A DNA stretch of 64,000 nucleotides from Burkholderiales bacterium. Its GTDB lineage: Bacteria > Pseudomonadota > Gammaproteobacteria > Burkholderiales > Usitatibacteraceae. Below, in pieces: positions 12,085 to 22,399 of this stretch. The notes beneath the pieces were generated by a model. The model saw nothing but the letters and a program-made list of their open reading frames with translations. It had not been told where the DNA came from and did not search any database. Numbering within the stretch: position 1 is the stretch's first letter; every line of letters starts with the position of its first letter. The stretch covers positions 38,101 to 102,100 of the forward strand of contig JAHCAK010000010.1 in NCBI GenBank assembly GCA_019634955.1. The letters run 5' to 3'. Both the position numbers and the translations under genes were made by a program.

Positions 12085-12730
12085 GGCGGCCCAGCGCGCA
12101 CGCGAGGAGCTCGCCGATGCGCTCGAGGTAGAGCGTGCCCATCTCCGCGTAGAAGCGCTGCGGGTCCTCCGAGGCGAGCGCGAGCACCCCGAAGGCCTGC
12201 CCCTCGCGGCGCAGCGCCACGAGCGCGAAGCTGCGCAGGTGCGGCGCGGCGTCGCCGAACCAGGCCTGGCTCTCGTAGACGGCGTGGCCGCCGCAGTACG
12301 GCGCGGCCATCCGCGCCGTGAAGTCGCGCATTTCCGCCCCCACGTCGCCGAACTCCTGGGTCTCCGGGTCGGCCTCCGCAACGCCCCACAGGCGCACCGC
12401 GACGTGCGGCACGGCGAAGTGGTCGAGGAGGTCGAGGTAGGCGACGTCCAGCGCGGCCTCCAGGCCGCCGGCCTCGATGAGCCGGCAGGCCAGCCGGTGC
12501 ACCTTGCCCGAGAGCGCGTCGTTCTCCTCGCCGAAGGCGATCAGCTCGCGCAGCTTCTCCTCGAGCAGCCGCGTCTTCTCGCGCACGGCCACGAGCTGGC
12601 GCTCGACGATGGAGACGGCGCGGCCGCCGTGCGGGTGCGGGATCTGGATGTTGACCAGCAGGTCGACGTTCTGCTCGAAGAATCCGGGGTTCTGGCGGAG
12701 GTAGTCGGCGACTTGTTCGGGGGTCAGCAA
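12053..12730 (-). CDS. DUF484 family protein (GAF-like)
   Basis: A 225-residue cytoplasmic protein of the DUF484 family, with the N-terminal box [33 protein letters not shown] (about 35-52), a coiled-coil segment (about 55-85) and a GAF-like C-terminal half ([20 protein letters not shown]). Biochemical function unknown. No ATG fits, so TTG 12730 is chosen because GGAGA lies 7-8 bp upstream; it overlaps the end of dapF. It sits between dapF and xerC as in most proteobacteria, hinting at a link to cell-division housekeeping. CTG 12727 is the only near alternative. Confidence 0.9.
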   Translation of the reverse strand: MLTPEQVADYLRQNPGFFEQNVDLLVNIQIPHPHGGRAVSIVERQLVAVREKTRLLEEKLRELIAFGEENDALSGKVHRLACRLIEAGGLEAALDVAYLDLLDHFAVPHVAVRLWGVAEADPETQEFGDVGAEMRDFTARMAAPYCGGHAVYESQAWFGDAAPHLRSFALVALRREGQAFGVLALASEDPQRFYAEMGTLYLERIGELLACALGRHVTPVREPAA

Positions 12731-13608
12731 GCGGGGTTCTCCTGGGGGCCGGGCGCCGCGAGGTCGATCTCGCCCTCGAAGACGCGCACGGCATCGCCCG
12801 TCATCATAACGGGCGGCAAGGGGGGCGTCATGTCGCCGGGCCCGCCCGCCCAGCGGATCACGAGCTCGCCGCCGCGAGTGGCCACCCGCACCTCCGGGCC
12901 GAGCAGGCCCAGGCGGATGCCGGCCACCACCGCCGCGCAGGCGCCGGTGCCGCAGGCGAGCGTCTCGCCCGCGCCGCGCTCCCAGACGCGCAGGCGCGCA
13001 TGGTCGCGCGAGACCACCTGCAGGTAGCCCGCGTTCACGCGGTTGGGAAACGCCGGATGGCGCTCGACGAGCGGGCCCTGGGTCGCGACCGGGGCCGCAT
13101 CCACGTCGTCGACCACCTGCACGGCGTGCGGGTTTCCCATCGACAGCACCGACAGCCGCACCTTCGCGCCCGCGACCTCCAGTTCGTAGGTGGGCGAGAC
13201 TCGCGGCGCGAGGAAGGGGATGTCGGCGGGCTCGAAGCGCGGCGGCCCCATGTCGACGGTCACCTGCCCGGACGGCTCGATGCGCGGGCGGATCACGCCG
13301 CGCGCCGTCTCGACGCGCAGCTCGTCCTTCACGGCGAGCCCCTCGTCGCGGACGAAACGCGCGAAGCAGCGCGCGCCGTTGCCGCACTGCTCGACTTCGC
13401 CGCCGTCGGCGTTCCAGATGCGGTAGCGGAAGTCGTTGGCGGGGTCGGCGGCGGCCTCGACGAGCAGCAGCTGGTCGCAGCCGACGCCGAAGTGGCGGTC
13501 GGCGATGGCGCGCACCTGCGCGGCCGTGAGCGACACGGCCTGGCGCACGCCGTCCAGCACGACGAAGTCGTTGCCCTGCCCGTGCATCTTCGCGAAGCGC
13601 AGCTTCAT
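12724..13608 (-). CDS. dapF: diaminopimelate epimerase
   Basis: A 294-residue cofactor-independent racemase converting LL- to meso-diaminopimelate for lysine and peptidoglycan. Both catalytic cysteines are present: C75 in [13 protein letters not shown] and C219 in [12 protein letters not shown]. The N-terminus [20 protein letters not shown] is the family start. It is first in a leftward run with DUF484 and xerC and lies 19 bp from the end of the acyltransferase gene. No truncation; housekeeping. Confidence 0.97.
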   Translation of the reverse strand: MKLRFAKMHGQGNDFVVLDGVRQAVSLTAAQVRAIADRHFGVGCDQLLLVEAAADPANDFRYRIWNADGGEVEQCGNGARCFARFVRDEGLAVKDELRVETARGVIRPRIEPSGQVTVDMGPPRFEPADIPFLAPRVSPTYELEVAGAKVRLSVLSMGNPHAVQVVDDVDAAPVATQGPLVERHPAFPNRVNAGYLQVVSRDHARLRVWERGAGETLACGTGACAAVVAGIRLGLLGPEVRVATRGGELVIRWAGGPGDMTPPLPPVMMTGDAVRVFEGEIDLAAPGPQENPAC

Positions 13609-13627
13609 GGGCCCGTTCCCCCGGCGC

Positions 13628-14512
13628 TCATTTTCGCCGATACGGCGAGGGCTCGCCCGGCGGGCGGGTCTTGAAGCGCTTGTGCGCCCAGAAGTACTGC
13701 TCGGGGATCTCGCGCACGCGTTCCTCGATGAACGCGTTCATGCGCCGCACGTCGGCCTCGACGTCGCCGCTGGGGTAGCCCTCCCAGGGCGGGTAGACGA
13801 CCATCTCGTAGCCGCGCTCGCGCTGCACGGCGATGGCCGGGACGACGGTCGCCCGGCCCAGCTGCGCGAGGCGGGGCAGCGCCGTGACGGTGGCCGCCGG
13901 CACGCCGAAGAACGGGGCGAAGATCGCGTCGCGCGGTCCGAAGTCCATGTCGGGCAGGAAGTAGAGCAGGCGCCCCTCGCGAAGAGTCTTCACGATGGAC
14001 CGCATGCCGTCCTGCCGCGACAGGAGGATGGGGCTGCCGAAGCGCAGCCTGCCGTGCAGGAAGAGCCGGTCGAGCACGGGGTTCTTCTGCCGGCTGTAGA
14101 TGCTGGCCGATCCCGGATACTCGTGCGCGATGCGCGCCCCGCCCATGTTGAGCCCCACGAAGTGCGGCACGAGCAGGATCACGGGCTTGCCGCGCAGCCG
14201 GTCGAGGTGCTCGCGCCCCGTGAGGGAGACGAGCCCCAGCACCCGCTCGTCGGAGCCGAACCACATGACGCTCATCTCGATCGCGTTGCGCCCGAGCGCC
14301 TCGAAGTGGCGCCGCCCGAGGGCCTTGCGCTCGGCCTCCGGCATCTCCGGGAAGCAAAGCGCGAGGTTCGTGTCGGTGACGCGACCCCTGCCGAACCGGT
14401 ACAGCAGGCGCCCCAGCGCCCGCCCCATCGCCCCGAGCACCGGCGTCGGCAGCCAGTGCAGCAGCCACAGCAGGGCCACCGCGAGCCAGGAACCCAGCCG
14501 GCGCAGGATCAC
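13628..14512 (-). CDS. lipid A biosynthesis acyltransferase (LpxL/HtrB type) with HX4N motif
   Basis: A 294-residue inner-membrane acyltransferase of the lysophospholipid acyltransferase fold that adds a secondary acyl chain to Kdo-lipid A. It has an N-terminal membrane helix (about 7-28), [13 protein letters not shown], a [17 protein letters not shown] region, and a C-terminal [12 protein letters not shown] box typical of LpxL/LpxM. The catalytic HX4(D/E) motif reads H117-x4-N122; the acidic residue is replaced by Asn, which could lower activity or be a lineage variant. GTG 14512 overlaps the stop of the upstream paralogue (GTGA). Confidence 0.88.
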   Translation of the reverse strand: MILRRLGSWLAVALLWLLHWLPTPVLGAMGRALGRLLYRFGRGRVTDTNLALCFPEMPEAERKALGRRHFEALGRNAIEMSVMWFGSDERVLGLVSLTGREHLDRLRGKPVILLVPHFVGLNMGGARIAHEYPGSASIYSRQKNPVLDRLFLHGRLRFGSPILLSRQDGMRSIVKTLREGRLLYFLPDMDFGPRDAIFAPFFGVPAATVTALPRLAQLGRATVVPAIAVQRERGYEMVVYPPWEGYPSGDVEADVRRMNAFIEERVREIPEQYFWAHKRFKTRPPGEPSPYRRK

Positions 14513-15420
14513 CACCGCTTCCCCGCCTGCCGCTCGAGCGCCGCCAGCGACCCCGGCGCGGGCGGCGCCCCGGCCGGCCGCTTGTAGCGGTTGTATCCCC
14601 ACAGGTACTGGGCCGGCGCCATGCGGATGAGTTCCTCCACGCCCGCGTTGATCGCGCGGGCGGCCGCGGCGCGATCGGCCGGCAGCGGCTCCTCGCGCAC
14701 CCGCAGGTGCAGGCGGAAGCCGGCGCCGGCGGGCAGGCGCTCGGCGAAGCAGAAGACGATGGCGGCGCCGGAGGCCTCCTGCAGCCGGCCGGTGAGCGTC
14801 ATCGTGTAGGCGGGGCGGCCGAAGAAGTCGACCCACTCCCCCTCGCCCTCGCCGGGGACCTGGTCGGGCAGGATGACCGTGCAGCCGCCCTTGCGAAGGT
14901 GCCTGAGCAGCATGCGCACCCCGGCCATCGTGGCCGGCGCGACGTTGGAGCCGTCGGGGGCGGCGCCGCGATTGCGCCCCTCGCGGATCACCTCGTCCAG
15001 CCAGCCCAGCTTGTGCGGCCGGTACATCGCCATCACCGGCAGGCGCGACCACAGGTACCGCCCGGCCACGTCGTAGCCGCCGAGGTGGGGCGTGACGAAG
15101 ATGAGGGGCCGGCCGCTCGCGCGCACGCGTTCCACCGCCTCCCAGCCGTCGAGCGCCGTCACCAGCCCCGCGACGTCCTCGACGGGCCGGAAGAGGGCCC
15201 ACGCGAGTTCCGCCGCGCCGCGCCCGATCTCCGCCGCGTTCTCCCGCGCCAGCCGGGCCAGGCCGCCGTCATCCGGGGCGAGCCCGGCGGTGCGCAGGTT
15301 CTCGAGGGCGCGCAAGCGGTAGCGCGGGGATAGGTAGTAGACGAGCCGGCCGGCCAGCGCGCCAAGGCGGTGGTTCGCGGGGAGGTCCAGCCAGGCGAGG
15401 AACCGGAGCAGGGGTCTCAA
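14509..15420 (-). CDS. lipid A biosynthesis lauroyl-type acyltransferase
   Basis: A 303-residue LpxL/HtrB-family enzyme with an intact HX4D motif (H112 and D117 in TPHLGGYD), [20 protein letters not shown] as substrate loop, [16 protein letters not shown] and the C-terminal [12 protein letters not shown] box. Position-specific acyl choice cannot be read from sequence. It is the first gene of a two-gene unit with the HX4N paralogue and divergent from metK, as in many betaproteobacteria. The 84-bp gap to metK holds the opposing promoters. Confidence 0.92.
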   Translation of the reverse strand: MRPLLRFLAWLDLPANHRLGALAGRLVYYLSPRYRLRALENLRTAGLAPDDGGLARLARENAAEIGRGAAELAWALFRPVEDVAGLVTALDGWEAVERVRASGRPLIFVTPHLGGYDVAGRYLWSRLPVMAMYRPHKLGWLDEVIREGRNRGAAPDGSNVAPATMAGVRMLLRHLRKGGCTVILPDQVPGEGEGEWVDFFGRPAYTMTLTGRLQEASGAAIVFCFAERLPAGAGFRLHLRVREEPLPADRAAAARAINAGVEELIRMAPAQYLWGYNRYKRPAGAPPAPGSLAALERQAGKRW

Positions 15421-15504
15421 GGCGCGGCGGCCCGGCGCGTGAGGCCGGCAGCGGGAAATTTGCTAAAATCGCGGGTTCAACCGCGACTGTGGGGCGAACC
15501 CGAC

Positions 15505-16722
15505 ATGAAATCGAACTACCTCTTCACCTCGGAATCGGTCTCGGAGGGCCATCCGGACAAGGTTTCCGACCAGATCTCCGATGCCGTCCTCGACGCCATT
15601 CTAGCGCAGGACCCCCGCTCGCGAGTCGCGGCGGAGACCCTGTGCAACACGGGCCTCGTCGTGATGGCGGGCGAGATCACGACGAACGCGCACGTCGACT
15701 ACATCCAGGTCGCGCGCGACACGATCAAGCGCATCGGCTACGACAACACCGACTACGGCATCGACTACCGCGGCTGCGCGGTCATGGTCTGCTACGACAA
15801 GCAGTCCAACGACATCGCGCAGGGCGTCGACCACGCGAGCGACGACCACCTGAACACCGGCGCCGGCGACCAGGGCCTCATGTTCGGCTACGCCTGCGAC
15901 GAGACGCCCGTGCTCATGCCGGCCCCGATCTACTACTCGCACCGCCTGGTCGAGCGCCAGGCGATGCTGCGCAAGGACGGCCGCCTGCCGTTCCTGCGCC
16001 CTGACGCGAAGAGCCAGGTCACGATGCGCTACGTGGACGGCAAGCCCCACAGCATCGACACGGTCGTGCTCTCCACGCAGCACTCGCCCGAGCAGAGCCT
16101 GGGCACCCGCATGACGGACCAGTTCTACGAGGCGGTGCGCGAGGAGATCATCAAGCCCGTGCTGCCGAAGGAGTGGCTCACGGCGGAGACCAAGTACCTC
16201 ATCAACCCCACCGGCCGCTTCGTCGTCGGCGGCCCGCAGGGCGACTGCGGCCTCACGGGCCGCAAGATCATCGTCGACACCTACGGCGGCGCCTGCCCGC
16301 ACGGCGGCGGCGCGTTCTCGGGCAAGGACCCCTCCAAGGTGGACCGTTCCGCGGCCTACGCGGCGCGCTACGTGGCCAAGAACGTGGTGGCCGCCGGGCT
16401 CGCCCGCCAGTGCCAGGTGCAGGTGGCCTACGCCATCGGCGTGGCGCGGCCCATGAACGTCACCATCTACACCGAGGGCACGGGCGTCATCCCCGACGAG
16501 AAGATCGCGAAGCTGGTGCAGGAGCACTTCGACCTGCGCCCGAAGGGCATCGTCACGATGCTCGACCTCCTGCGCCCCATCTACCAGAAGACGGCGGCCT
16601 ACGGCCACTTCGGGCGCGAGGAGCCGGAGTTCACCTGGGAGGCGACGGACAAGGCGGCGTTCCTGCGCGAGGCCGCCGGCCTCAAGGGGGAGCCCAAGCA
16701 CGTCGTCACGACGGCGGACTAG
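15505..16722 (+). CDS. metK: S-adenosylmethionine synthetase
   Basis: A 405-residue cytoplasmic enzyme that makes SAM from methionine and ATP. Seen: [13 protein letters not shown] (15-27), GAGDQG (119-124), and [17 protein letters not shown] (about 272-288), the three MetK signatures. ATG 15505 begins the conserved [21 protein letters not shown]-terminus. A -10-like taaaat (15464-15469) lies 36 bp upstream; the leader is too short for a known SAM riboswitch. It belongs functionally with ahcY and metF 3.3 kb downstream, though other genes intervene. A strong hairpin follows the stop. Confidence 0.97.
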   Translation: MKSNYLFTSESVSEGHPDKVSDQISDAVLDAILAQDPRSRVAAETLCNTGLVVMAGEITTNAHVDYIQVARDTIKRIGYDNTDYGIDYRGCAVMVCYDKQSNDIAQGVDHASDDHLNTGAGDQGLMFGYACDETPVLMPAPIYYSHRLVERQAMLRKDGRLPFLRPDAKSQVTMRYVDGKPHSIDTVVLSTQHSPEQSLGTRMTDQFYEAVREEIIKPVLPKEWLTAETKYLINPTGRFVVGGPQGDCGLTGRKIIVDTYGGACPHGGGAFSGKDPSKVDRSAAYAARYVAKNVVAAGLARQCQVQVAYAIGVARPMNVTIYTEGTGVIPDEKIAKLVQEHFDLRPKGIVTMLDLLRPIYQKTAAYGHFGREEPEFTWEATDKAAFLREAAGLKGEPKHVVTTAD

Positions 16723-16728
16723 AGGCCT

Positions 16729-16749
16729 GCCTCTCCCTCGGGAGAGAGC
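16729..16749. repeat. short palindromic interspersed-repeat fragment
   Basis: Just after metK the sequence ctctccctcgggagag is a near-perfect palindrome, followed by ccgggttggagg. It resembles a fragment of the dispersed ctctccc/gggagag intergenic repeat common in GC-rich proteobacteria. A related form occurs at 55513-55548. No coding potential. Confidence 0.45.
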
Positions 16750-16762
16750 CGGGTTGGAGGTG

Positions 16763-16786
16763 GACGGGCGGCTGCGGCCGCCCGTC
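16763..16786. terminator. bidirectional stem-loop between metK and the cytochrome gene
   Basis: A perfect 10-bp GC stem (gacgggcggc 16763-16772, gccgcccgtc 16777-16786) with a tgcg loop lies between two convergent genes, one base before the cytochrome stop. Only a weak T-rich tract follows on the + side, so termination is probable but not certain. Confidence 0.6.
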
Positions 16787-16787
16787 G

Positions 16788-17258
16788 TCATTTCATGCGG
16801 TAGGCGGCATGGCAGGCCACGCACTGCGCCGTGACGTCGGCCAGGGCGCCGAGGGCCTTGCGCGTGTCTCCCGAGACGCCCGCGTCGGCGGCCGCCACGG
16901 CGAAGCGGCTCGCCGAACGGTGCATCGCCGTGCCGATCGCCTGCATGCCCTCGGGCATGAACTTCGCCACGTCGTGGGCGCCGTGCGCGCGCAGCGACGT
17001 CATTCCCAGGCGGGTTTCCGCCACTTCCGCGGCGCGGTCGTACGCCCCGCCCGCGAGCGCCCGCTGGATCTCCTGCAACGCGAGGAGGTGGTCGCGCATG
17101 TTGGCGAGCGTGTGCGTGCGCAGCGGCTCGGGGAAGGCCACGGCCACCCGGCCGTCGGCGGCGGGCGGCTCGTGGGATGCGTGGCCGGCATGGTCGGTCG
17201 CCGCGCAGCCGGCGGCGACCATGAACATCAGGGGGGCGAGGGAACTCGCGGTTCGCAT
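16788..17258 (-). CDS. cytochrome c-prime-like heme lipoprotein
   Basis: A 156-residue exported protein. A short lipoprotein signal (APLMFMVAAGC, Cys18) is followed by a four-helix-type region (about 40-140) and a C-terminal heme-attachment motif C146-V-A-C149-H150 just before the end, as in class II (cytochrome c-prime-like) proteins. It is short, and the helix pattern LLALQEIQRALAGGAYDRAAEVAE is typical of the family. Likely a periplasmic, membrane-tethered single-heme protein involved in electron transfer or NO/CO binding; no partner is adjacent. Convergent with metK and divergent from the MOT1-type transporter. Confidence 0.75.
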   Translation of the reverse strand: MRTASSLAPLMFMVAAGCAATDHAGHASHEPPAADGRVAVAFPEPLRTHTLANMRDHLLALQEIQRALAGGAYDRAAEVAETRLGMTSLRAHGAHDVAKFMPEGMQAIGTAMHRSASRFAVAAADAGVSGDTRKALGALADVTAQCVACHAAYRMK

Positions 17259-17329
17259 CGGGCGCGCCGGGAACGGGAAAGGGGCGCCAGTTTAGCCCCG
17301 GCCCGCGCCCCCGGCTATCATCGGGGACC

Positions 17330-18484
17330 ATGAGCGCCGAACCCGCCGACCCGCCCGCCGCCGGCCGCAACCGCTACGACCTCGCGGAGCTCTCCGGCGC
17401 CTTCGGCGACCTCGGCACGCTGGTGCCCTTCGTGGTCGCCTACCTCGCGATCGTGAAGATGGACCCCGCGGGCGTCCTGCTGGGCTTCGGCGGCGCCATG
17501 ATCGCCACGGGGCTCTGGTACCGCACGCCGTTCCCGGTGCAGCCCATGAAGGCGATCGGCGCGGCGGCGATCACGGGCGCGGCCGGGGCCGCGATCACGC
17601 CCGCGGTCGTCGTGGGGGCGGGCATCGCCACGGCCGCGATCTGGCTCTTCCTCGGCCTCTCGGGGTTCGCCCGGCGCGTCGCGGAGTGGATCCCGAAGCC
17701 GGCGCTCCTGGGCGTCGTGCTGGGGCTGGGCTTCGGCTTCATGCTCGAGGGCATCCGCATGATGTCGGCGAGCCCCTGGCTCGGCGCCGCGTTGCTCGCC
17801 TTCGCGCTGCTCGCGCAATCGCGGCTCCCCGTGATGCTGCTTCTCCTCGCCGCGGGCGTGGGCATCACGCTGTGGCAGGACCCGGCGCTCGCCTCGCAGG
17901 CCGCGCTCGTCCGGCCGGACTGGCGCGTTCCCTCGCTTGGATGGCCCGGCGTCACCGCCTCGGACATCTGGACGGGCGTGGTCCTCCTCGCGCTGCCGCA
18001 GCTCCCCCTCACCTTCGGCAACGCCCTCGTCGCCATCACTGGCGAGAACAACCGCCTGTTCCCCGACCGCCCCGTGACGGAGCGAAAGGTCGCGATCTCG
18101 ACCGGGCTCGCCAACGCGTGGTCGAGCGCCGTCGGCGGCGTGCCCGTCTGCCACGGGGCGGGCGGCATGGCCGGGCACGTGAAGTTCGGGGCACGCACGG
18201 GCGGCGCCACGGTGATGGTGGGCGTCGTGCTGGCGGTGCTCGCCCTCTTCTTCGCGGACTCCGTGCACATCCTGCTGCGCTTCTTCCCGGAGCCCGTGCT
18301 GGGCGTGATCCTCTTCCTCGCCGGCGCGGAGCTCGCGCTCTCCAGCCGGGAGCACGGCGAGGAGCGCGTCGGCCGCTTCGTGCTCCTCACGACGGCCGCG
18401 TTCACCGTGGTCCACGTGGGCGTGGCCGTCGTCTTCGGCATCCTCGCCTACCACGCGTCGAAGCGCGGCTGGCTGCGCCCGTGA
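17330..18484 (+). CDS. MOT1-type molybdate/sulfate transporter
   Basis: A 384-residue polytopic membrane protein with roughly ten to eleven hydrophobic helices. MOT1/sulfate-transporter-like signatures: LAELSGAFGDLGTLVPFVV (16-34), PFPVQPMKAIGAAAITG, ALPQLPLTFGNALVA and GGVPVCHGAGGMAGHVKFGAR. These match the bacterial and plant MOT1 molybdate carriers. A molybdate role would fit the molybdopterin formate dehydrogenase encoded in the same window, but sulfate cannot be excluded. ATG 17330 follows an A/T-poor gap with a -10-like tatcat (17316-17321). No periplasmic binding protein is needed by this family. Confidence 0.85.
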   Translation: MSAEPADPPAAGRNRYDLAELSGAFGDLGTLVPFVVAYLAIVKMDPAGVLLGFGGAMIATGLWYRTPFPVQPMKAIGAAAITGAAGAAITPAVVVGAGIATAAIWLFLGLSGFARRVAEWIPKPALLGVVLGLGFGFMLEGIRMMSASPWLGAALLAFALLAQSRLPVMLLLLAAGVGITLWQDPALASQAALVRPDWRVPSLGWPGVTASDIWTGVVLLALPQLPLTFGNALVAITGENNRLFPDRPVTERKVAISTGLANAWSSAVGGVPVCHGAGGMAGHVKFGARTGGATVMVGVVLAVLALFFADSVHILLRFFPEPVLGVILFLAGAELALSSREHGEERVGRFVLLTTAAFTVVHVGVAVVFGILAYHASKRGWLRP

Positions 18485-18500
18485 GGGGGCGCGTCCCGCG

Positions 18501-19709
18501 CTAGCGGCCGAAGATCCCCTTCTTCAGGATGTCGAGGGGGTTGATCGGCTCCTCCTTCTTCTGCTGTCGCGCGGGCTGCGCCTCCTGGCCCAGCATCGTC
18601 ATCGCGGTCGACTTCACGCGCACGCGCAGCGACCACTCCGGGTTCCAGGCCGCGAGCAGGCGCGCGTCGGCGGGGCGCGGCGGGTGCACGAGGTTCAGCT
18701 CGTTGCCGTAGGCGATGCCGCGCAGCATGGCGCCGCCGGCCGCCCCGAAGATGCCGGCGGGCACGGCGCAATTCTGCGTCGCGGCCGGCAGCAGCACCTT
18801 CTCCTTCACCCACTGGTCCACCTGGGCGTTGGCGAGGTAGTCCATGAGGCCCAGCCCGGCCTCGGGCACCTCGCTCGAGCTCCAGAGGACCATGTCGTCG
18901 CCGCCGCCGCCGATGGCGGAGAGGAAGTAGGCGCGCGCGTGTGGCACCGCGTTCCACGAAGCCGTCACCACGCCCTTCGGGTCGCCGGGGGCGGCGAGGT
19001 TCAGGCGCTCCATGAAGTCCTGCCGCTCGCCGATGGCGAAGCGAAGGCTCTGGGGCACCCCATCGCCGCTCACCGCGTGGTCGCCCTGGAGAGAGGCGTC
19101 CTTCGGGACGCGCTGGCGATCGCGCTCGTTCGGCCAGATGGCGCGGCCCGGCTGGCTGGTGGCCCCGCGCTCCGGCGCGTAGCGGCCGACGAAGAACTTC
19201 GCGAAATCCATCGGGCCGGCGGTGGCCATGTCGAGGATGCGCGGCTGGCCCGGGCGCACGGCCTCGCCGCAACCCCAGTAGAGGAGGAGGCGCCCCTTCG
19301 GCTTCTGCTGCTCGACGCTTTCGGGCGTGGTGTCGGAGGCCGTGCCGCCGGGCTGCGGCTTCGGCACCGGCTCGAGCGGCAGGCTGGGCCCCATCTTCTG
19401 CCCGGGCGGGATGGCGTGCGTGCCCTCGGTGCCGGCGGGCTTCTGGCGCGTGTAGAGCGCGAGGTCGAGCCACTTGCCCGGCATCACGCCCAGCTTCGAG
19501 CCGCCGAACCAGTTGCCCATCATGCCGCCGAGGATCGGCATGTCGGCCATCTCCTCGACGCCGGGCATGCCGAGGTGGACGGTGGCCACGTCCATCCAGT
19601 AGTTGGCGATGGGCGTCTTCGGCGGCGCGCCCTTCGACTGGGCGAGCGCGGGCGCCGCGAGGGCGAGGCAGAGGGCGAGGGCGAAAGGCGTGGGGGCGGG
19701 GCGGGTCAT
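18501..19709 (-). CDS. secreted protein of unknown function
   Basis: A 402-residue protein with a clear signal peptide (MTRPAPTPFALALCLALAAPALAQ) and no recognised domain. Features: a Gly/Met-rich stretch (MADMPILGGMMGNWFGGSKLG, about 58-78), a Pro/Gln-rich linker (about 115-140), a LLLYWGCGE segment (about 150), two repeated W-containing strands (VTASWNAVPHARAYFLSAIG; LLAAWNPEWSLRVRVKST) and a basic C-terminus (QQKKEEPINPLDILKKGIFGR). ATG 19709 is preferred over upstream in-frame starts because it begins the signal peptide. It is divergent from the riboswitch-controlled ahcY. Function not assigned. Confidence 0.7.
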   Translation of the reverse strand: MTRPAPTPFALALCLALAAPALAQSKGAPPKTPIANYWMDVATVHLGMPGVEEMADMPILGGMMGNWFGGSKLGVMPGKWLDLALYTRQKPAGTEGTHAIPPGQKMGPSLPLEPVPKPQPGGTASDTTPESVEQQKPKGRLLLYWGCGEAVRPGQPRILDMATAGPMDFAKFFVGRYAPERGATSQPGRAIWPNERDRQRVPKDASLQGDHAVSGDGVPQSLRFAIGERQDFMERLNLAAPGDPKGVVTASWNAVPHARAYFLSAIGGGGDDMVLWSSSEVPEAGLGLMDYLANAQVDQWVKEKVLLPAATQNCAVPAGIFGAAGGAMLRGIAYGNELNLVHPPRPADARLLAAWNPEWSLRVRVKSTAMTMLGQEAQPARQQKKEEPINPLDILKKGIFGR

Positions 19710-19817
19710 GAAGGGCTCCGTGGGGAGGGTGCGCGCGGGGGAGTTCTCGTTCGGATGGCCCACGCTAGCAATTGTCCGCGCCCGCCGGCAAGCGGACTTT
19801 CGGCTTGACGGCGGCGG

Positions 19818-19845
19818 TTCCACCGGGGCGATTCCTTGCTACAAT
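19818..19845 (+). promoter_or_regulatory. putative sigma-70 promoter of ahcY-metF
   Basis: A -10-like tacaat (19840-19845) and a weak -35-like ttccac (19818-19823) are 16 bp apart and end seven bases before the riboswitch, placing the transcript start at about 19852. A better -35 match (ttgacg, 19805) is too far away (29 bp). Confidence 0.55.
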
Positions 19846-19852
19846 GCGCGCT

Positions 19853-19958
19853 TCCCTGAGGAGCGTTGCAACAGGCCGGAGGAGGGCAGCCCCGAGCAAG
19901 TCGGGCCCCCCGGACTGCCAGGCTCAGGGCTTCGAGATCATCCGAACGGCGCTCGTTG
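19853..19958 (+). ncRNA. S-adenosylhomocysteine (SAH) riboswitch
   Basis: The leader of ahcY carries the conserved SAH-riboswitch blocks in order: gaggagcgttgcaacagg (19858-19875), a variable GC hairpin (19876-19918), aggctcagg (19920-19928), and aacggcgctc (19945-19954), which pairs with gagcg near the 5' end. Family knowledge: this aptamer binds S-adenosylhomocysteine and turns on genes for its recycling. Position directly upstream of ahcY matches. A short gtcac/gtgac stem (20013-20032) enclosing the gaggag ribosome site downstream could be the expression platform; that part is inference. Confidence 0.9.
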
Positions 19959-20037
19959 AACCGTGGCCCGACCGCGGCGGCGAGCGCGACATCCCCCCTC
20001 CTGCCCCGGCCGGTCACTTTTTGAGGAGTGACTGACC

Positions 20038-21456
<1,419 letters not shown>

Positions 21457-21501
21457 GGACGGGACGGCGGGGCGCCCGCGAGGCGCGCCCCGCCCCAGGC
21501 C

Positions 21502-22347
21502 ATGGAGACCCAACGCCACCGCCCGAGGCTCTTCAGCTTCGAGTTCTTCCCGCCCAAGACCCCGGAAGGGGAGCAGAAGCTGCGCGCCGCGCGCGCGCAG
21601 CTCGCGCAGCTCGAGCCCGCCTTCATGTCCTGCACCTTCGGGGCCGGCGGCTCCACGCAGGAGGGGACGCTTCGCACCGTCCTCGAGATGCACCGCGAGG
21701 GCCACGCGGCCGCGCCGCACATCTCGTGCATCGGCTCGAGGCGCGAGACGATCGCCGCCCTCCTGGACCGGTACCGCGAGGCGGGCATCCGCCGCCTCGT
21801 GTGCCTGCGCGGCGACCTGCCCTCGGGCATGGCCGTGGCCGGCGAGTTCCGCTACGCCGCCGACCTCGTGCGCTTCGTGCGCGCGCACACCGGCGACTGG
21901 TTCCACGTCGAGGTCGCCGCCTACCCCGAGTTCCACCCGCAGGCGCGCCGGCCCGCCGAGGACCTCGCGCACTTCCGCGAGAAGGTCGAGGCGGGCGCGA
22001 ACTCCGCCATCACGCAGTACTTCTACAACGCGGACGCCTACGCGCACTTCGTGGAGTCCGTCGAGGCCCTCGGCGTCGACATCCCGATCGTCCCGGGGGT
22101 CATGCCCATCAACAACTTTTCGCAGCTCGCGCGCTTCTCGGATGCGTGCGGCGCGGAGATCCCGCGCTGGATCCGCCTGCGGCTGGAGAGCTTCGGCGAC
22201 GACACCGCCTCCATCAAGGCCTTCGGGCTCGACGTGGTGACGGAGCTCTGCGACCGCCTGCTCGCGATGGGCGCCCCGGGCCTGCACTTCTACACCCTGA
22301 ACCAGGCCGGCCCCACCACCACGATCTGGCAGCGATTGGGGCTCTGA
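21502..22347 (+). CDS. metF: 5,10-methylenetetrahydrofolate reductase
   Basis: A 281-residue FAD enzyme that reduces methylene-THF to methyl-THF for methionine synthesis. Family motifs: FSFEFFPPKTPEGEQKL (10-26), SCTFGAGGSTQEGT (about 47-60), LRGDLPSG (about 109-116), ITQYFYNADAY and the terminal GLHFYTLNQAGPTTTIW. It lies 45 bp downstream of ahcY and is likely covered by the same riboswitch-controlled mRNA, coupling SAH recycling with the methyl supply. No anomalies. Confidence 0.96.
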   Translation: METQRHRPRLFSFEFFPPKTPEGEQKLRAARAQLAQLEPAFMSCTFGAGGSTQEGTLRTVLEMHREGHAAAPHISCIGSRRETIAALLDRYREAGIRRLVCLRGDLPSGMAVAGEFRYAADLVRFVRAHTGDWFHVEVAAYPEFHPQARRPAEDLAHFREKVEAGANSAITQYFYNADAYAHFVESVEALGVDIPIVPGVMPINNFSQLARFSDACGAEIPRWIRLRLESFGDDTASIKAFGLDVVTELCDRLLAMGAPGLHFYTLNQAGPTTTIWQRLGL

Positions 22348-22399
22348 GCGCGCGCCGGGGGCGTAGAATCGCGGCTTTTCGCCGCCCCCGGAGCCCGCC

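Noticed and set aside
15470..15504. Hairpin-like gggttc/gaaccc before metK as a SAM riboswitch
   Set aside because: The leader after the likely -10 is only about 30 nt, too short for known SAM aptamers, and no conserved blocks are present.
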